64,000 nt of DNA, taken from assembly GCF_000807925.1 (NCBI RefSeq), contig NZ_JRVC01000005.1, positions 62,001 through 126,000 of the forward strand, written 5' to 3'. Below, piece after piece: positions 1 to 8,207 of this stretch (the stretch's first letter is position 1; the number at the start of each line of letters is the position of its first letter). The notes under the pieces were generated by a model, which saw nothing but the letters and a program-made list of their open reading frames with translations, ran no database searches and had not been told where the DNA came from. The stretch comes from Novosphingobium subterraneum. GTDB taxonomy: Bacteria; Pseudomonadota; Alphaproteobacteria; Sphingomonadales; Sphingomonadaceae. Made by a program: the position numbers and the translations under genes.

Positions 1-291
1 GCCCGGAATCATGCGGAAGTCGACCGCAGGGGCGGGCGCAGGCAAAATTTCCGGTGGTGGTGGCGCGGCTTTGCGCATGGCCACAATCGCAGCATGATCG
101 AGAGGATCGGGCAGGGGCTGGGCGAGGATCAGCTTTGCCCCGTCGCGCAGTTCAGGATCGAGCAGTGTCATCGGAGTCACAGCGGCCTTTCCAAGAACCG
201 CCGCACCGCCCCTTTCGCGCGCGCCTAGCAAGGAAGGCATCAATGCCGTTGCCAGGGCTGCTGCGCCAGCCGTCCTTCGGGTGAAGTTCAC
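1..291 (-). CDS. Tat-exported alpha/beta hydrolase (HSL-like esterase), N-terminus only
   Basis: This minus-strand gene runs off the left edge, so only its first 97 codons are seen. It starts at GTG 291..289, about 7 nt after a GGAGAG ribosome site. The N-terminus has a twin-arginine signal (TRRTAGAAALATALMPSLLGA). After it comes LLDPELRDGAKL..., ending in VDFRMIPG. This resembles the segment ahead of the catalytic fold in hormone-sensitive-lipase-type esterases, but no catalytic motif is inside the window, so the family is inferred. It diverges from a second esterase gene at 438, and the two share the 13-bp inverted repeat at 336-386. Confidence 0.6.
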   Translation of the reverse strand, partial: MNFTRRTAGAAALATALMPSLLGARERGGAAVLGKAAVTPMTLLDPELRDGAKLILAQPLPDPLDHAAIVAMRKAAPPPPEILPAPAPAVDFRMIPG

Positions 292-335
292 GTTTGGTCT
301 CTCCAGGCCATGCTCTCTTACGGAGTCTTGGTGAA

Positions 336-386
336 TGCGTAATCGATTTCTTACGCCTTGCGGAGAATAATGCAATCGATTACGCA
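336..386. promoter_or_regulatory. Perfect 13-bp inverted repeat between divergent esterases, candidate operator
   Basis: TGCGTAATCGATT (336-348) is exactly repeated in reverse orientation as AATCGATTACGCA (374-386). Each arm is itself nearly palindromic around ATCGAT with a central CG, the shape of LacI-family operators. It lies between the start codons at 291 (minus) and 438 (plus), so it could control both. The family of the binding protein is inferred. Confidence 0.55.
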
Positions 387-437
387 CATCCGCAGCAAGC
401 GATCGGACTGCTCCAGCTGCTAAGAGAGGGTACAGCG

Positions 438-1535
438 ATGTCGGGGTTGAAGCGAATTGTGGCGTCATTGGTCGCACCTGCACTGCTGCTCGGCCCCGTC
501 GCCAAGTCCTTTGCGCAGGCCAGCATGCCCTCCGTAATCCAGGTGGATGACGATGGTACGGTCCATGTGCCCGCCATGGCGGTGCCGGTCTCTTCGATGC
601 TGAGCGCTGAGGCCAAGGCCTATCTGACCGACCACCTCAAGGCCATGCAGGATCCGGAGCAGCTAAAGCAGGTGGCTGGCGTGCCCGTGTTCATGCAGGG
701 ATACTTGGCGAAGGCGAAGGCAACTTTCGCTCCGACCATGGTCGAGCGCCAGATCGGCGGCGTGCACGTTCTGGATTACAGCCCTCGAGAGGGCGTTTTA
801 CGCAAAAATCGCAAGCGCGTGTTGATCAATCTTCACGGTGGCGGCTTCATGGGTTGTTTCCCGGGGTGCGCAGAGCTGGAATCCATCCCTGTCACCGCAA
901 TCGGCAAAGTCCGTGTCGTATCGGTCGACTACCGCCAAGGACCTGTTCATGTCTTTCCCGCTGCCAGTGAGGACGTGGCTGCAGTATATCGCGAATTGCT
1001 CAAAACTTACCCGGCGCGCAATATCGGCATTTATGGGTGCTCTGCGGGCGGAATGCTAACCGGTATGGCTACGGCATGGTTTCAGAAGCACCGCCTGCCA
1101 CGTCCCGGTGCGATCGGAGTATTCTGTGCTGGGCTCACCACTTCCGCCTTCGGCTTCGGTGGGGATGCGGACTATATGACCGCTGCCATCGGCGACGCGC
1201 GTGCTGCCCCGGACTGGCCGGCCGACGCGCAATTGCCTTGGACCGCGCTGCCTTATTTCAAGGGGGCAGATCCGAAAGATCCCACCGTTTCGCCAGGGTC
1301 CTCAGATGAAACGCTGCGTCAGTTTCCACCAACGCTGATCATTTCCGGAACAAGGGGCTTTGAGCTAAGCTCTGCCGTGAAGACACATTCTCGCCTGGTT
1401 GCGCTTGGCGTCAAAGCCGATCTCCACGTTTGGGAGGGGCTTTTTCACGGGTTCTTCTACAATTCCGATATTCCCGAATCGCTTGAAGCGTACGACGTGA
1501 TGCTCCGTTTTTTTGATGGCCACCTCGGTCGCTGA
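438..1535 (+). CDS. Secreted alpha/beta hydrolase, hormone-sensitive-lipase family esterase
   Basis: A 365-residue hydrolase with a Sec signal peptide (GLKRIVASLVAPALLLGPVAKSFAQA), so it probably acts in the periplasm. The oxyanion motif HGGGF and the nucleophile elbow GCSAGG are intact. The late FHGFF supplies the catalytic His, typical of family IV (HSL) carboxylesterases. I chose ATG 438 because AGAGAGGG lies just upstream and the signal peptide begins there; the frame is open back to 294 without a signal. It diverges from another esterase and sits beside the aromatic-oxidation operon, so its substrate may be an aromatic or acyl ester (inference). Confidence 0.8.
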   Translation: MSGLKRIVASLVAPALLLGPVAKSFAQASMPSVIQVDDDGTVHVPAMAVPVSSMLSAEAKAYLTDHLKAMQDPEQLKQVAGVPVFMQGYLAKAKATFAPTMVERQIGGVHVLDYSPREGVLRKNRKRVLINLHGGGFMGCFPGCAELESIPVTAIGKVRVVSVDYRQGPVHVFPAASEDVAAVYRELLKTYPARNIGIYGCSAGGMLTGMATAWFQKHRLPRPGAIGVFCAGLTTSAFGFGGDADYMTAAIGDARAAPDWPADAQLPWTALPYFKGADPKDPTVSPGSSDETLRQFPPTLIISGTRGFELSSAVKTHSRLVALGVKADLHVWEGLFHGFFYNSDIPESLEAYDVMLRFFDGHLGR

Positions 1536-1690
1536 TCTGCGCACCTGAAGGAGTCATCTTTGGCTGGGAGATCCTGCGATTTGGGCCTCCAAACAGCGTT
1601 CACCTGGTGGCTTGATAACCTGGGTGGCTGCCACCGATGGTCGGAGCGGGCGCCAGTTGTTGATGACAGATTTCCGGGAAAGTGAGAGAC

Positions 1691-1709
1691 GTGCCGGTGA
1701 AACCGGCAC
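1691..1709 (-). terminator. Hairpin directly after the Rieske gene stop
   Basis: GTGCCGGT-GAA-ACCGGCAC forms a perfect 8-bp stem with a 3-nt loop. It lies 2 nt past the stop codon of the last gene of the minus operon. There is no U-run, so it may protect the transcript 3' end rather than terminate by itself. Confidence 0.4.
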
Positions 1710-1711
1710 CA

Positions 1712-2917
1712 TCACGGACGCTGCATCACTTGTGCCATTGGCAGGTCCTTTGGCGAATCCGCAAATCGATCCACCCACTCGTGGAAATGCTGGACACCGC
1801 CCTCATTCCGGCCAAAGCGAACCTCGCGGAGCAGACCCGATGAGAGTACTGACTGCTGCTCGCGTGACATTGGCAGGTCTTCGGTTCCGACGACTTTACC
1901 GAGGAAGTCCGACATCGCCGTTGCATCTGCAAGGTGTTCTTCATCCGGCGGGTTCTCGTGCAAGAATATCTGCACGGTTTCGGATTCTCCTACGGTCTGG
2001 CCAGGCCAGACCTGGGACAGGATCACGCCGCGGCCGCCCTTGTAAAAGCAGTTGATCGAGACGTTCGGGAAGACGATCCATTCGCCGAACAGCAGGGAGG
2101 CGAGCGGCCATTCGCTCTCTGGCATGTCGGCGAGGCCGGCGATGTCATCCTGTTCGAGTACATGGTCCGCTTTGGTCAGCAAACCGAGGCGCTGATGCGG
2201 GCCAAGGTAAAAGTATTCGGCGAGATTGCTCATGCCAGAACCAAAGGTCTCTCGGTGCAATACGGGCAGATGGTAGAACTCGAGGTGGGCATCGAACGCG
2301 AGCTTCCAGTTCGCGCCGGGTAGGCTGCGGCTCTTGAAATGATGCCACGTGTCGAACCCGAACTGTGCAAGCAACTGGTCGAACCCGCTGAGGAAGGCGT
2401 CAAAATCGGGTTCGGCGGCGGGGTCGATGATGGCCCATACAAGTCCCGCCCGCTCGGTAGTGGGGAATGAAACAAGACCGGCGGCGTCGCGGTCGATCTC
2501 GCCGAAAGACTCCCGCGCTGCAATGCTCAGCAGCGATCCATCGAGCCGGAAGCTCCATGCATGGTAGGGACAGGTCAGCCGCGCTGCGTTCCCGCATTCG
2601 CGCATGAGGCGCGCCCCACGGTGGGTACAGGCATTAAGGAATGTGCGCACCACTCCGTCCTTCCCGCGCACGATTAGCAACGGCACGCCAACCACGTCCA
2701 TCACCTTGCAATCGCCCGGATTGCGCAGCTCACACGACGCTGCCAGCAGCAATGGTACGCGTCGGAACAGGTGCTCCTTCTCACGCTCGAACTGATCCGC
2801 ATCGGTGTAGATCGACGATGGCCTGCTGGTCACCTTGGGGGCACGAGTGATGCTGCCGCTGGCAAGGCGTTCGAGCATGCGCCGGGCATCTGCGACCAGG
2901 ACCGATCTGACGTCCAT
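1712..2917 (-). CDS. Rieske non-heme iron oxygenase, alpha subunit
   Basis: A 401-residue aromatic-ring hydroxylating or O-demethylating oxygenase subunit. The Rieske [2Fe-2S] site is C97-x-H99 and C116-x2-H119 (CTHRG...CPYH). The mononuclear iron site is in NWKLAFDAHLEFYHLPVLH, with likely ligands H216 and H221. I chose ATG 2917 because AGAGGAA lies 7 nt upstream; the frame is open further back. It lies 127 nt after the pchF-like gene on the same strand and may belong to that operon. No beta subunit, ferredoxin or reductase is nearby, so electrons must come from elsewhere. The substrate is not readable from sequence. Confidence 0.85.
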   Translation of the reverse strand: MDVRSVLVADARRMLERLASGSITRAPKVTSRPSSIYTDADQFEREKEHLFRRVPLLLAASCELRNPGDCKVMDVVGVPLLIVRGKDGVVRTFLNACTHRGARLMRECGNAARLTCPYHAWSFRLDGSLLSIAARESFGEIDRDAAGLVSFPTTERAGLVWAIIDPAAEPDFDAFLSGFDQLLAQFGFDTWHHFKSRSLPGANWKLAFDAHLEFYHLPVLHRETFGSGMSNLAEYFYLGPHQRLGLLTKADHVLEQDDIAGLADMPESEWPLASLLFGEWIVFPNVSINCFYKGGRGVILSQVWPGQTVGESETVQIFLHENPPDEEHLADATAMSDFLGKVVGTEDLPMSREQQSVLSSGLLREVRFGRNEGGVQHFHEWVDRFADSPKDLPMAQVMQRP

Positions 2918-3044
2918 TCCAGTTCCTCTGCGTCTTACTTTGCCGGCGCCATTGCGCTCGGGCGAGCCACGTCCAACCACGTCCCGACGAAGGACGCAGC
3001 TGGACTTTCAGTGAGTTCACGCTCTGCAAGCGGCTCGGATCTGC

Positions 3045-4631
3045 TCAAATCCTGATGCCGGATTTGCCAGGCGCAAGGATTCCGTTAGGATCGAGCGCCC
3101 TCTTCAACGTCTGGTCGACCTTGCGCTTGACCGGGCCGAACAGGTCGGCCGCCTGGTCCATGAAGGCCGTGTTGACGCGATAGACCGCATAGCCGCGCTT
3201 GCCGAATTCGCTGAGCAGTTTGGCGAAGCATTCATGCGCTCGGGCCATCTCGTCCGGATCCGAGCGGTTGTAGAGCACGTCGATCACATGGTGCATGTCC
3301 CGCATCCCGACGATATATTCGGCCACGTAATCAAGCCCGTATTCGCCAAGGATCTGCTTGGCGAGGCGAGTCTGTTCAACAGTTTCACTACCTTTCGCTG
3401 CAGTTACGGGGGCAAACCACATCGAGCCGCCGCCGCCGCGCCAACGATACAGGCCGAACTCCTGCAAGGTCATGTCGCCGCGCATCAACTTTGCGCGATA
3501 ATCGAAGGGCTGGGTGCCGGCGGCCTGCTCTTCCGTGATGATCGTGCCCTTGCCGCTGGCTTTGATTGCGCCAGTGATGATCTGCCAGTTGACCTCGACC
3601 TGTTCCTTGGTGCCGTAAAGCGCCGCATAGACGTTCCACGCGCCGAGGCCCTCCTTTGCCTTGATCTCCTCGAGCACGCTGTCGGGCGTCACACCGTCGC
3701 CGTCGTAATACTTGCTGCGCGGCATGATCGCGGCGGCTTCCCACATGACATTTGCAAAAACCATCGCATTGGGAATGACGTTGGCGATGCGCAGGGGCCG
3801 CAGCGTCTCCACGATATCGTGGATATCCTCGTCCTTGTCGTAGCGGATGCAGAACGGTTTGTAGACCGGAGGCTTTGGCATCAGCCACATGCCCATCTTG
3901 GTGACGATACCGTAGTTGGACTGCGTGAAGATGCCGTCGAGGTAGGGGCCGTAACCCCACTTGAAGACCTGCCAGGCGCTTGTGCCCTCGACCCCGCCCA
4001 TGCCGGTGCGCAGGACGTCGCCGTTGGCCAGAACAACCTCCATTCCGCACTGCATCATGAAGTGTTCGCCATAGGGCGTGTAGCCGACACCGCGGTCAAC
4101 CGTATTGCCGAGAGGTCCGGCGATCGCGGAGGGAGCCGGGCAAGACAGCCACAAAGGTATGTCGTTTTCCTCGAGGTAATCCTTGAGTTGCTGGTAGGTC
4201 ACCCCGGGTTCGACCAGCGCAGTGCACAGCACGGGATCCACATCGAGAATGCGGTTCATGTGCTTGAGGTCGAGCACAACCTGGCCGGCGCTTTGGGGCG
4301 CGGCCGAACCGTAGCCGAAGTTGCGCCCGGTCGAGATCGTCCAGATCGGCACCTTGAATTCGTTGCAGACCTTAAGGATCTGCTGGATCTCCGAAACTTC
4401 GCGGGCATAGAGCACTGCGGACGGACGATGCAGGTCCTCGCTCTCGGCAATCATGACCTTGGTGTAGGGCGCGATGTGGTCGGCATCGGTGATGACATTC
4501 TGTGGGCCGAGAATCGCAACGAACTTCGTGATGGCGGCGTGCATGTCGGCGGCACTGACGCCAGCGGGCAGCACGGCGGGATCTGCGGGTGCCGCTGGTT
4601 GCGCGACAGGAGCAGGCTTCTTGCTTGGCAT
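3045..4631 (-). CDS. pchF: 4-cresol dehydrogenase (hydroxylating)-type flavoprotein subunit
   Basis: A 528-residue FAD enzyme of the vanillyl-alcohol oxidase/p-cresol methylhydroxylase family. It oxidises the benzylic carbon of 4-alkylphenols through a quinone methide that takes up water. The FAD-binding motif TISTGRNFGYGSAAP (98-111) and DRGVGYTPYGEHFMMQCG (179-196) are intact. Y395 in LYRWRGGGGSMWFAPV corresponds to the tyrosine that carries covalent FAD in p-cresol methylhydroxylase. YAVYRVN near the C-terminus matches the active-site Tyr-Arg pair. The N-terminus has about 13 extra Ala/Pro-rich residues and no signal peptide. The next gene upstream encodes its expected cytochrome partner. 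Substrate (cresol, creosol, eugenol or another alkylphenol) is undecided. Confidence 0.92.
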   Translation of the reverse strand: MPSKKPAPVAQPAAPADPAVLPAGVSAADMHAAITKFVAILGPQNVITDADHIAPYTKVMIAESEDLHRPSAVLYAREVSEIQQILKVCNEFKVPIWTISTGRNFGYGSAAPQSAGQVVLDLKHMNRILDVDPVLCTALVEPGVTYQQLKDYLEENDIPLWLSCPAPSAIAGPLGNTVDRGVGYTPYGEHFMMQCGMEVVLANGDVLRTGMGGVEGTSAWQVFKWGYGPYLDGIFTQSNYGIVTKMGMWLMPKPPVYKPFCIRYDKDEDIHDIVETLRPLRIANVIPNAMVFANVMWEAAAIMPRSKYYDGDGVTPDSVLEEIKAKEGLGAWNVYAALYGTKEQVEVNWQIITGAIKASGKGTIITEEQAAGTQPFDYRAKLMRGDMTLQEFGLYRWRGGGGSMWFAPVTAAKGSETVEQTRLAKQILGEYGLDYVAEYIVGMRDMHHVIDVLYNRSDPDEMARAHECFAKLLSEFGKRGYAVYRVNTAFMDQAADLFGPVKRKVDQTLKRALDPNGILAPGKSGIRI

Positions 4632-4648
4632 CTATCTCTCCTTTGCTC

Positions 4649-4999
4649 TCAGTGCTTTGCCGCAGGCTTTGGCAGCCTCGAGGTGGAGACAAAGCGCGCG
4701 ATGTCGCTGAGTGAGGCATCATCTATTGCCGAATGCGGGAATGCCGGCATCGCCAGCATGCCATTGCGCACTACGCTGACGACGTATTCCTGGGGTAGCG
4801 CGCGGCCGCGCAGTTCGGGGCCAACCCCCGTTGTGTGGCAGCGGGCGCAGGTTTGCTCCCACAGGACCTGTGGCGATGCCCATTGACCAGACTGTCCGTT
4901 GCGGGCGGGCGCTGGAGGAGCGGCATCTGCCGGAAGGGCAAGGGCGACCACGAGTACCGCGCCGAACGTGGCACATTTGGACAGGATGCTCAGGTTCAT
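4649..4999 (-). CDS. pchC: Cytochrome c subunit of p-cresol methylhydroxylase-type enzyme
   Basis: A 116-residue exported c-type cytochrome with a Sec signal (ATFGAVLVVALALPADA). It has one heme motif, CARCH, and GMLAMPAFPHSAID, where a Met is the likely sixth heme ligand. In this family the cytochrome binds the PchF flavoprotein and takes its electrons. The start overlaps the stop of the upstream Tat-signal gene by 4 nt (ATGA) and has a strong AGGAGGAG site. pchF starts 17 nt after its stop, as expected for co-translated subunits. Confidence 0.88.
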   Translation of the reverse strand: MNLSILSKCATFGAVLVVALALPADAAPPAPARNGQSGQWASPQVLWEQTCARCHTTGVGPELRGRALPQEYVVSVVRNGMLAMPAFPHSAIDDASLSDIARFVSTSRLPKPAAKH

Positions 5000-5346
5000 G
5001 CAACTCCTCCTGCGGGAAGGACGACCGGACGCAGCGTTGCGCGGCGGTCAATTAAGGCGATGTCGAACAGAGCTTCATCCGCACCATCCAGGAAGAGAGC
5101 CAACTTGCGCCCTACGCTGGTGGCTAACGCGATGCGGATCTGGCCAAGACGTTGAAAGTAGTCACCAGCTAGTACCGTCGCACTCCCCTGCCAGCCGGCG
5201 GGTATGGCAGAACGCTGGGACGCGATAGCTAGGGGGCCGGACCAAGCTATGGTGGAGGCCGCTAACGGTGCTGCTGTTGCGACCCCTGCCAGTGTGCTGA
5301 CGGAAATAAAGGTTCTGCGGCTTATCGCAGGCAAGGCATCGGACAT
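4996..5346 (-). CDS. Small Tat-signal protein of unknown function, first gene of the methylhydroxylase operon
   Basis: A 116-residue protein with a clear twin-arginine signal, SRRTFISVSTLAG (9-21), so it should be exported folded or with a partner. The mature part (AIPAGWQGSATVLAGDYFQRLGQIRIALATS..., then ALFDIALIDRRATLRPVVLP) has no Cys, no heme motif and no domain I recognise. I chose ATG 5346 because AGAGGAGAA precedes it and it lies about 54 nt after the predicted sigma-54 start point. Known Pseudomonas pch operons also carry a small unassigned gene, pchX, beside pchC and pchF. Whether this is its equivalent cannot be judged here; a role in assembly or export of the complex is inference. 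Confidence 0.7.
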   Translation of the reverse strand: MSDALPAISRRTFISVSTLAGVATAAPLAASTIAWSGPLAIASQRSAIPAGWQGSATVLAGDYFQRLGQIRIALATSVGRKLALFLDGADEALFDIALIDRRATLRPVVLPAGGVA

Positions 5347-5410
5347 GCAGTTCTCCTCTCTGTTGCCACGGGGCTGGCATCGCCGTTGAGCGCTTCTATT
5401 GCCTATCCAT

Positions 5411-5426
5411 CGCAATGGCCGTGCCA
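5411..5426 (-). promoter_or_regulatory. Sigma-54 (RpoN) -24/-12 promoter of the methylhydroxylase operon
   Basis: On the minus strand the sequence reads TGGCACGGCCATTGCG, an exact match to the TGGCACG-N4-TTGC consensus with correct GG/GC spacing. Transcription should start near 5400, giving a 54-nt leader to ATG 5346. A sigma-54 activator gene diverges at 5592, so the pairing is well supported. Confidence 0.9.
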
Positions 5427-5540
5427 AGTCTGCGTTCGTCATTTCGACGCGGGCGCATCATGCTGAATTCACGAGTATATCGGTTCTTCGGGACGGCTAC
5501 TGTCGCCGAGACTGGGCGAAAACTTGATGGGCAAAATGTC

Positions 5541-5580
5541 TGATTTCGAACAGCGCTTGTGAATCATTGTTTGAAATAAT
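5541..5580. promoter_or_regulatory. Candidate upstream activator sites for the XylR-type regulator
   Basis: Two overlapping dyads lie 115-150 bp upstream of the -24 element, the usual distance for enhancer sites. The first has arms TGATT (5541-5545) and AATCA (5562-5566). The second pairs TTTCGAAC (5544-5551) with GTTTGAAA (5569-5576), 7 of 8 matching. The regulator's own start at 5592 is close, so autoregulation is possible. Assignment is by position and symmetry only. Confidence 0.45.
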
Positions 5581-5591
5581 ACGGTTGCTGC

Positions 5592-7229
5592 ATGTCCGAC
5601 GACCTTTTCAACCAGCTACACTTCGATCATGCGCAAGGTCATATCTGGCTCGCCGGGCGGCGAATGATGATGATCCATGCCCGCGCGTTCGGTCTCCTGC
5701 GGCACGAAGTCATCGAGGCTGTAGGTCTCGACAAGGCGCGCGGTGTGTTCACGCGGCAGGGGTACAACAGCGGCGCAATGGATGCCGAGATCGCAGCCAA
5801 GGTGAGGCCTGATGCCACGATTGAGCAGATGTTCGCCGTCGGGCCGGAACTGCACATGCTTGAAGGCATGGTCCGCACCGATCCGGTCAGCGTGAAGGTG
5901 GACACGGCGACGGGCACTTTCGCAGCGGAATACATCTGGCGCGGCTCGACCGAGTGTGAGGCGCACCTCGAACTGTTCGGGCGCGGAGCCTATCCCGCTG
6001 GATGGTCTCAGATCGGCTATGCCAGCGGATATGCCAGCGTTTTTCTCGGTCGCCCCATCCTGTTCCGCGAGGTTGAATGCGTGGCCATGGGGCACGAGTG
6101 CTGCCGCATTGTCGGCCGTCCTGCTGATGAGTGGCAGGACGGGGACGGCGATGTGCGCTACATGCGGGGGTCGCAATTGGGCGAGGTCTCGCCAGCACAC
6201 TTGCCGCGCGGCAAACCAATCCTCGGGAGGCAGATCGTTGGCGCCTCCGCGGGATTCAACGTTGCCTTCGACCTGCTGGGCCATGTGGCCGATACCGATG
6301 CCGTCGTGCTGTTCTCTGGCGAAAGCGGGGTGGGCAAGGAAATCTTTGCACGTAATCTTCACGCGATGGGACGGCGTGCGGCAGGCCCGTTCATTGCCGT
6401 AAACTGCGCAGCTATTCCCGAAAATCTTCTCGAGGCCGAGCTGTTCGGGGTTGAGAGGGGTGCATTTACAGGTGCAAACGTATCTAGGCCGGGACGCTTC
6501 GAACGGGCTAGTGGCGGCACCCTCTTTCTCGACGAGATCGGGACTCTTTCGCTCGCAGCCCAAGGCAAGCTGTTGCGAGCCATTCAAGAAGGCGAATTCG
6601 AACGCGTTGGGGGCACGAAGCTGCAAGAGTCCGACGTGCGTCTGGTCGCCGCGACCAACTCTGATCTGAGAGCCGCGGTGGAGGCAGGGACCTTTCGCGC
6701 GGATCTGTTCTATCGCCTTAACGTGTTTCCGATTAGGATTCCGCCACTGCGGGAGCGGCGCGCGGACCTGCCCCTGCTGATGGAACACTTCCTCGCGCTC
6801 TATGCTGAGCGGCATGGACGACGGGTAACTGGCTTCGAGGAGTCGGCGATTGCAGCCATGCTCGGCTATGATTGGCCCGGCAACATTCGCGAGTTGGAGA
6901 ACGTGATCGAGCGAGGGGTGATCATGGCACGCGACGGCGAGCCCCTGCGCCAGCATCATCTGTTCAGCGGCGGAGAAATCCTTGGTCCACCTGTGTGGAG
7001 GCCTCAGGGCGGAAGTCTGCAGCCCCCTGGCTCTGACCCAGGAGCGGCTGCTGCGCTCGTCGATGCCGGGCTTGATCTTGCGACTGTCGAAAAGCAGATG
7101 ATCGAAAGGGCCTTGGCCAACGCTTCAGGCAACAGGACGCGCGCGGCAAGGCAACTAGGCATTACAAGGTCGCAACTCATATACCGGCTATCTGCGGGTC
7201 GTGCGCGGGATGAAAAGAATTCGAACTGA
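5592..7229 (+). CDS. XylR/DmpR-type sigma-54-dependent activator with V4R sensor domain
   Basis: A 545-residue enhancer-binding protein. The N-terminal XylR_N-like sensor (about 5-105) and the V4R domain (about 130-190, with [14 protein letters not shown]) bind aromatic effectors directly in this family. The AAA+ domain has Walker A GESGVGKE (243-250) and the sigma-54 contact loop GAFTGA (290-295). A Fis-type helix-turn-helix closes the protein ([20 protein letters not shown]). There is no receiver domain, so it senses a ligand rather than a kinase. It is transcribed away from the methylhydroxylase operon, whose promoter is sigma-54 type. The likely inducer is a phenolic substrate of that operon. 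Confidence 0.92.
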   Translation: MSDDLFNQLHFDHAQGHIWLAGRRMMMIHARAFGLLRHEVIEAVGLDKARGVFTRQGYNSGAMDAEIAAKVRPDATIEQMFAVGPELHMLEGMVRTDPVSVKVDTATGTFAAEYIWRGSTECEAHLELFGRGAYPAGWSQIGYASGYASVFLGRPILFREVECVAMGHECCRIVGRPADEWQDGDGDVRYMRGSQLGEVSPAHLPRGKPILGRQIVGASAGFNVAFDLLGHVADTDAVVLFSGESGVGKEIFARNLHAMGRRAAGPFIAVNCAAIPENLLEAELFGVERGAFTGANVSRPGRFERASGGTLFLDEIGTLSLAAQGKLLRAIQEGEFERVGGTKLQESDVRLVAATNSDLRAAVEAGTFRADLFYRLNVFPIRIPPLRERRADLPLLMEHFLALYAERHGRRVTGFEESAIAAMLGYDWPGNIRELENVIERGVIMARDGEPLRQHHLFSGGEILGPPVWRPQGGSLQPPGSDPGAAAALVDAGLDLATVEKQMIERALANASGNRTRAARQLGITRSQLIYRLSAGRARDEKNSN

Positions 7230-7326
7230 GCGAATGTTGACTGCGATATTTCTTCCAATATTGCGCCATTGGTTCACGGACTGACCGAACAGGTTTTCAC
7301 TGGGCCGATTGAGCTCCCTTTTGTGT

Positions 7327-8190
7327 TCAGGACGAAAGAAATTTCTCTCTTAGTCCTTGGATTTCTTCTTCCGATAATCCAAGGCCATCACGCGCATATT
7401 TGTCAAATGATCCATAGGTTCTGTCGACTTCGAAGAATGCTGCCTCGATGTATTTGGCTTTCACTGTCAGTACAGGCTCGAGGTATGCGGGCGGTATATT
7501 GCTTTGTGAAGCTGCGACGGCTGACAGGGTTGATGCATTCTTCGCTGCAAGCCGTTCGTTGCTGAGAAGGTAATCCTGCAAAACAGTTTCGCGTGTTGCG
7601 CCTAGCAATGTCAGGATGATGGCAGTCGCCCACCCTGTGCGGTCCTTCCCGGCGGTGCAGTGAAAGATCACAGGCCTTTTCGATGATAGGATGAGCCGTA
7701 TCAGGCCGGCGTAGGACTGCCGCGCGCTGGGGAGGGTAACGAACTCACGGTTTGCTGCCACAAGGAGCGCCTCTCCTTGTCCTTGCGCGATTTGCGTCAT
7801 GGCAAGGCGCATGTCTCCGCCCAGTGATTCCGTGCTGTCGGCCGCGACATCGAGGACAACGTAGTCGACGCCCGGCGGCACTCGATCCGGTTCCCTTTGC
7901 CTCTCGGTCGCAGTCCTGAGGTCAACCACCGCAGCGGGATGCAAGGCGTCAAGTGCTGCAAGATCGGCATCACCAAGGAGATTGATCTGATCCGAACGAT
8001 AGGCAATGCCTGTCCTGACTTTACCGCCGTTCTCCGTTTCGTAGCCTCCTATGTCGCGAAAGTTGGGCGCGCCGGCCAGTCGCAGCGAGGGGGCCGCCTG
8101 CTTGGCATGGGCCTGCAATGCCGGCGGCATTGGCGCGGGCGAACAACCAGAAATGAAGAGCCCGAGGGCGAATGCATTTGCCAGTCGCAT
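7327..8190 (-). CDS. Lipoprotein tyrosine/dual-specificity phosphatase family protein
   Basis: A 287-residue protein with a lipobox (LFISGC, Cys16) and the phosphatase signature HCTAGKDRTG (C178, R184), as in the Tyr_phosphatase3 family. NFRDIGGY near the start is also typical. The signal places it on the outer side of the inner membrane or at the outer membrane. I chose ATG 8190 because GGGAGAT lies just upstream. It starts 17 nt after the SDR stop and ends the TonB receptor operon. Its substrate could be a phosphoprotein, a phospholipid or a small phosphoester; nothing in the sequence decides. Confidence 0.8.
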   Translation of the reverse strand: MRLANAFALGLFISGCSPAPMPPALQAHAKQAAPSLRLAGAPNFRDIGGYETENGGKVRTGIAYRSDQINLLGDADLAALDALHPAAVVDLRTATERQREPDRVPPGVDYVVLDVAADSTESLGGDMRLAMTQIAQGQGEALLVAANREFVTLPSARQSYAGLIRLILSSKRPVIFHCTAGKDRTGWATAIILTLLGATRETVLQDYLLSNERLAAKNASTLSAVAASQSNIPPAYLEPVLTVKAKYIEAAFFEVDRTYGSFDKYARDGLGLSEEEIQGLREKFLSS

Positions 8191-8207
8191 TGTGATCTCC
8201 CTCTCCC

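Noticed and set aside
1616..1640. GGTGGC-T-GCCACC small palindrome in the gap before the Rieske gene end
   Set aside because: Short and between convergent genes with no promoter context; likely chance.
3234..4886. A 550-codon open frame antisense to pchF
   Set aside because: It is a mirror of the conserved flavoprotein. It has no ribosome site and no family resemblance.
5616..6959. A 447-codon antisense frame over the sigma-54 activator
   Set aside because: The plus-strand protein has intact Walker A and GAFTGA motifs; the antisense frame has no start context.
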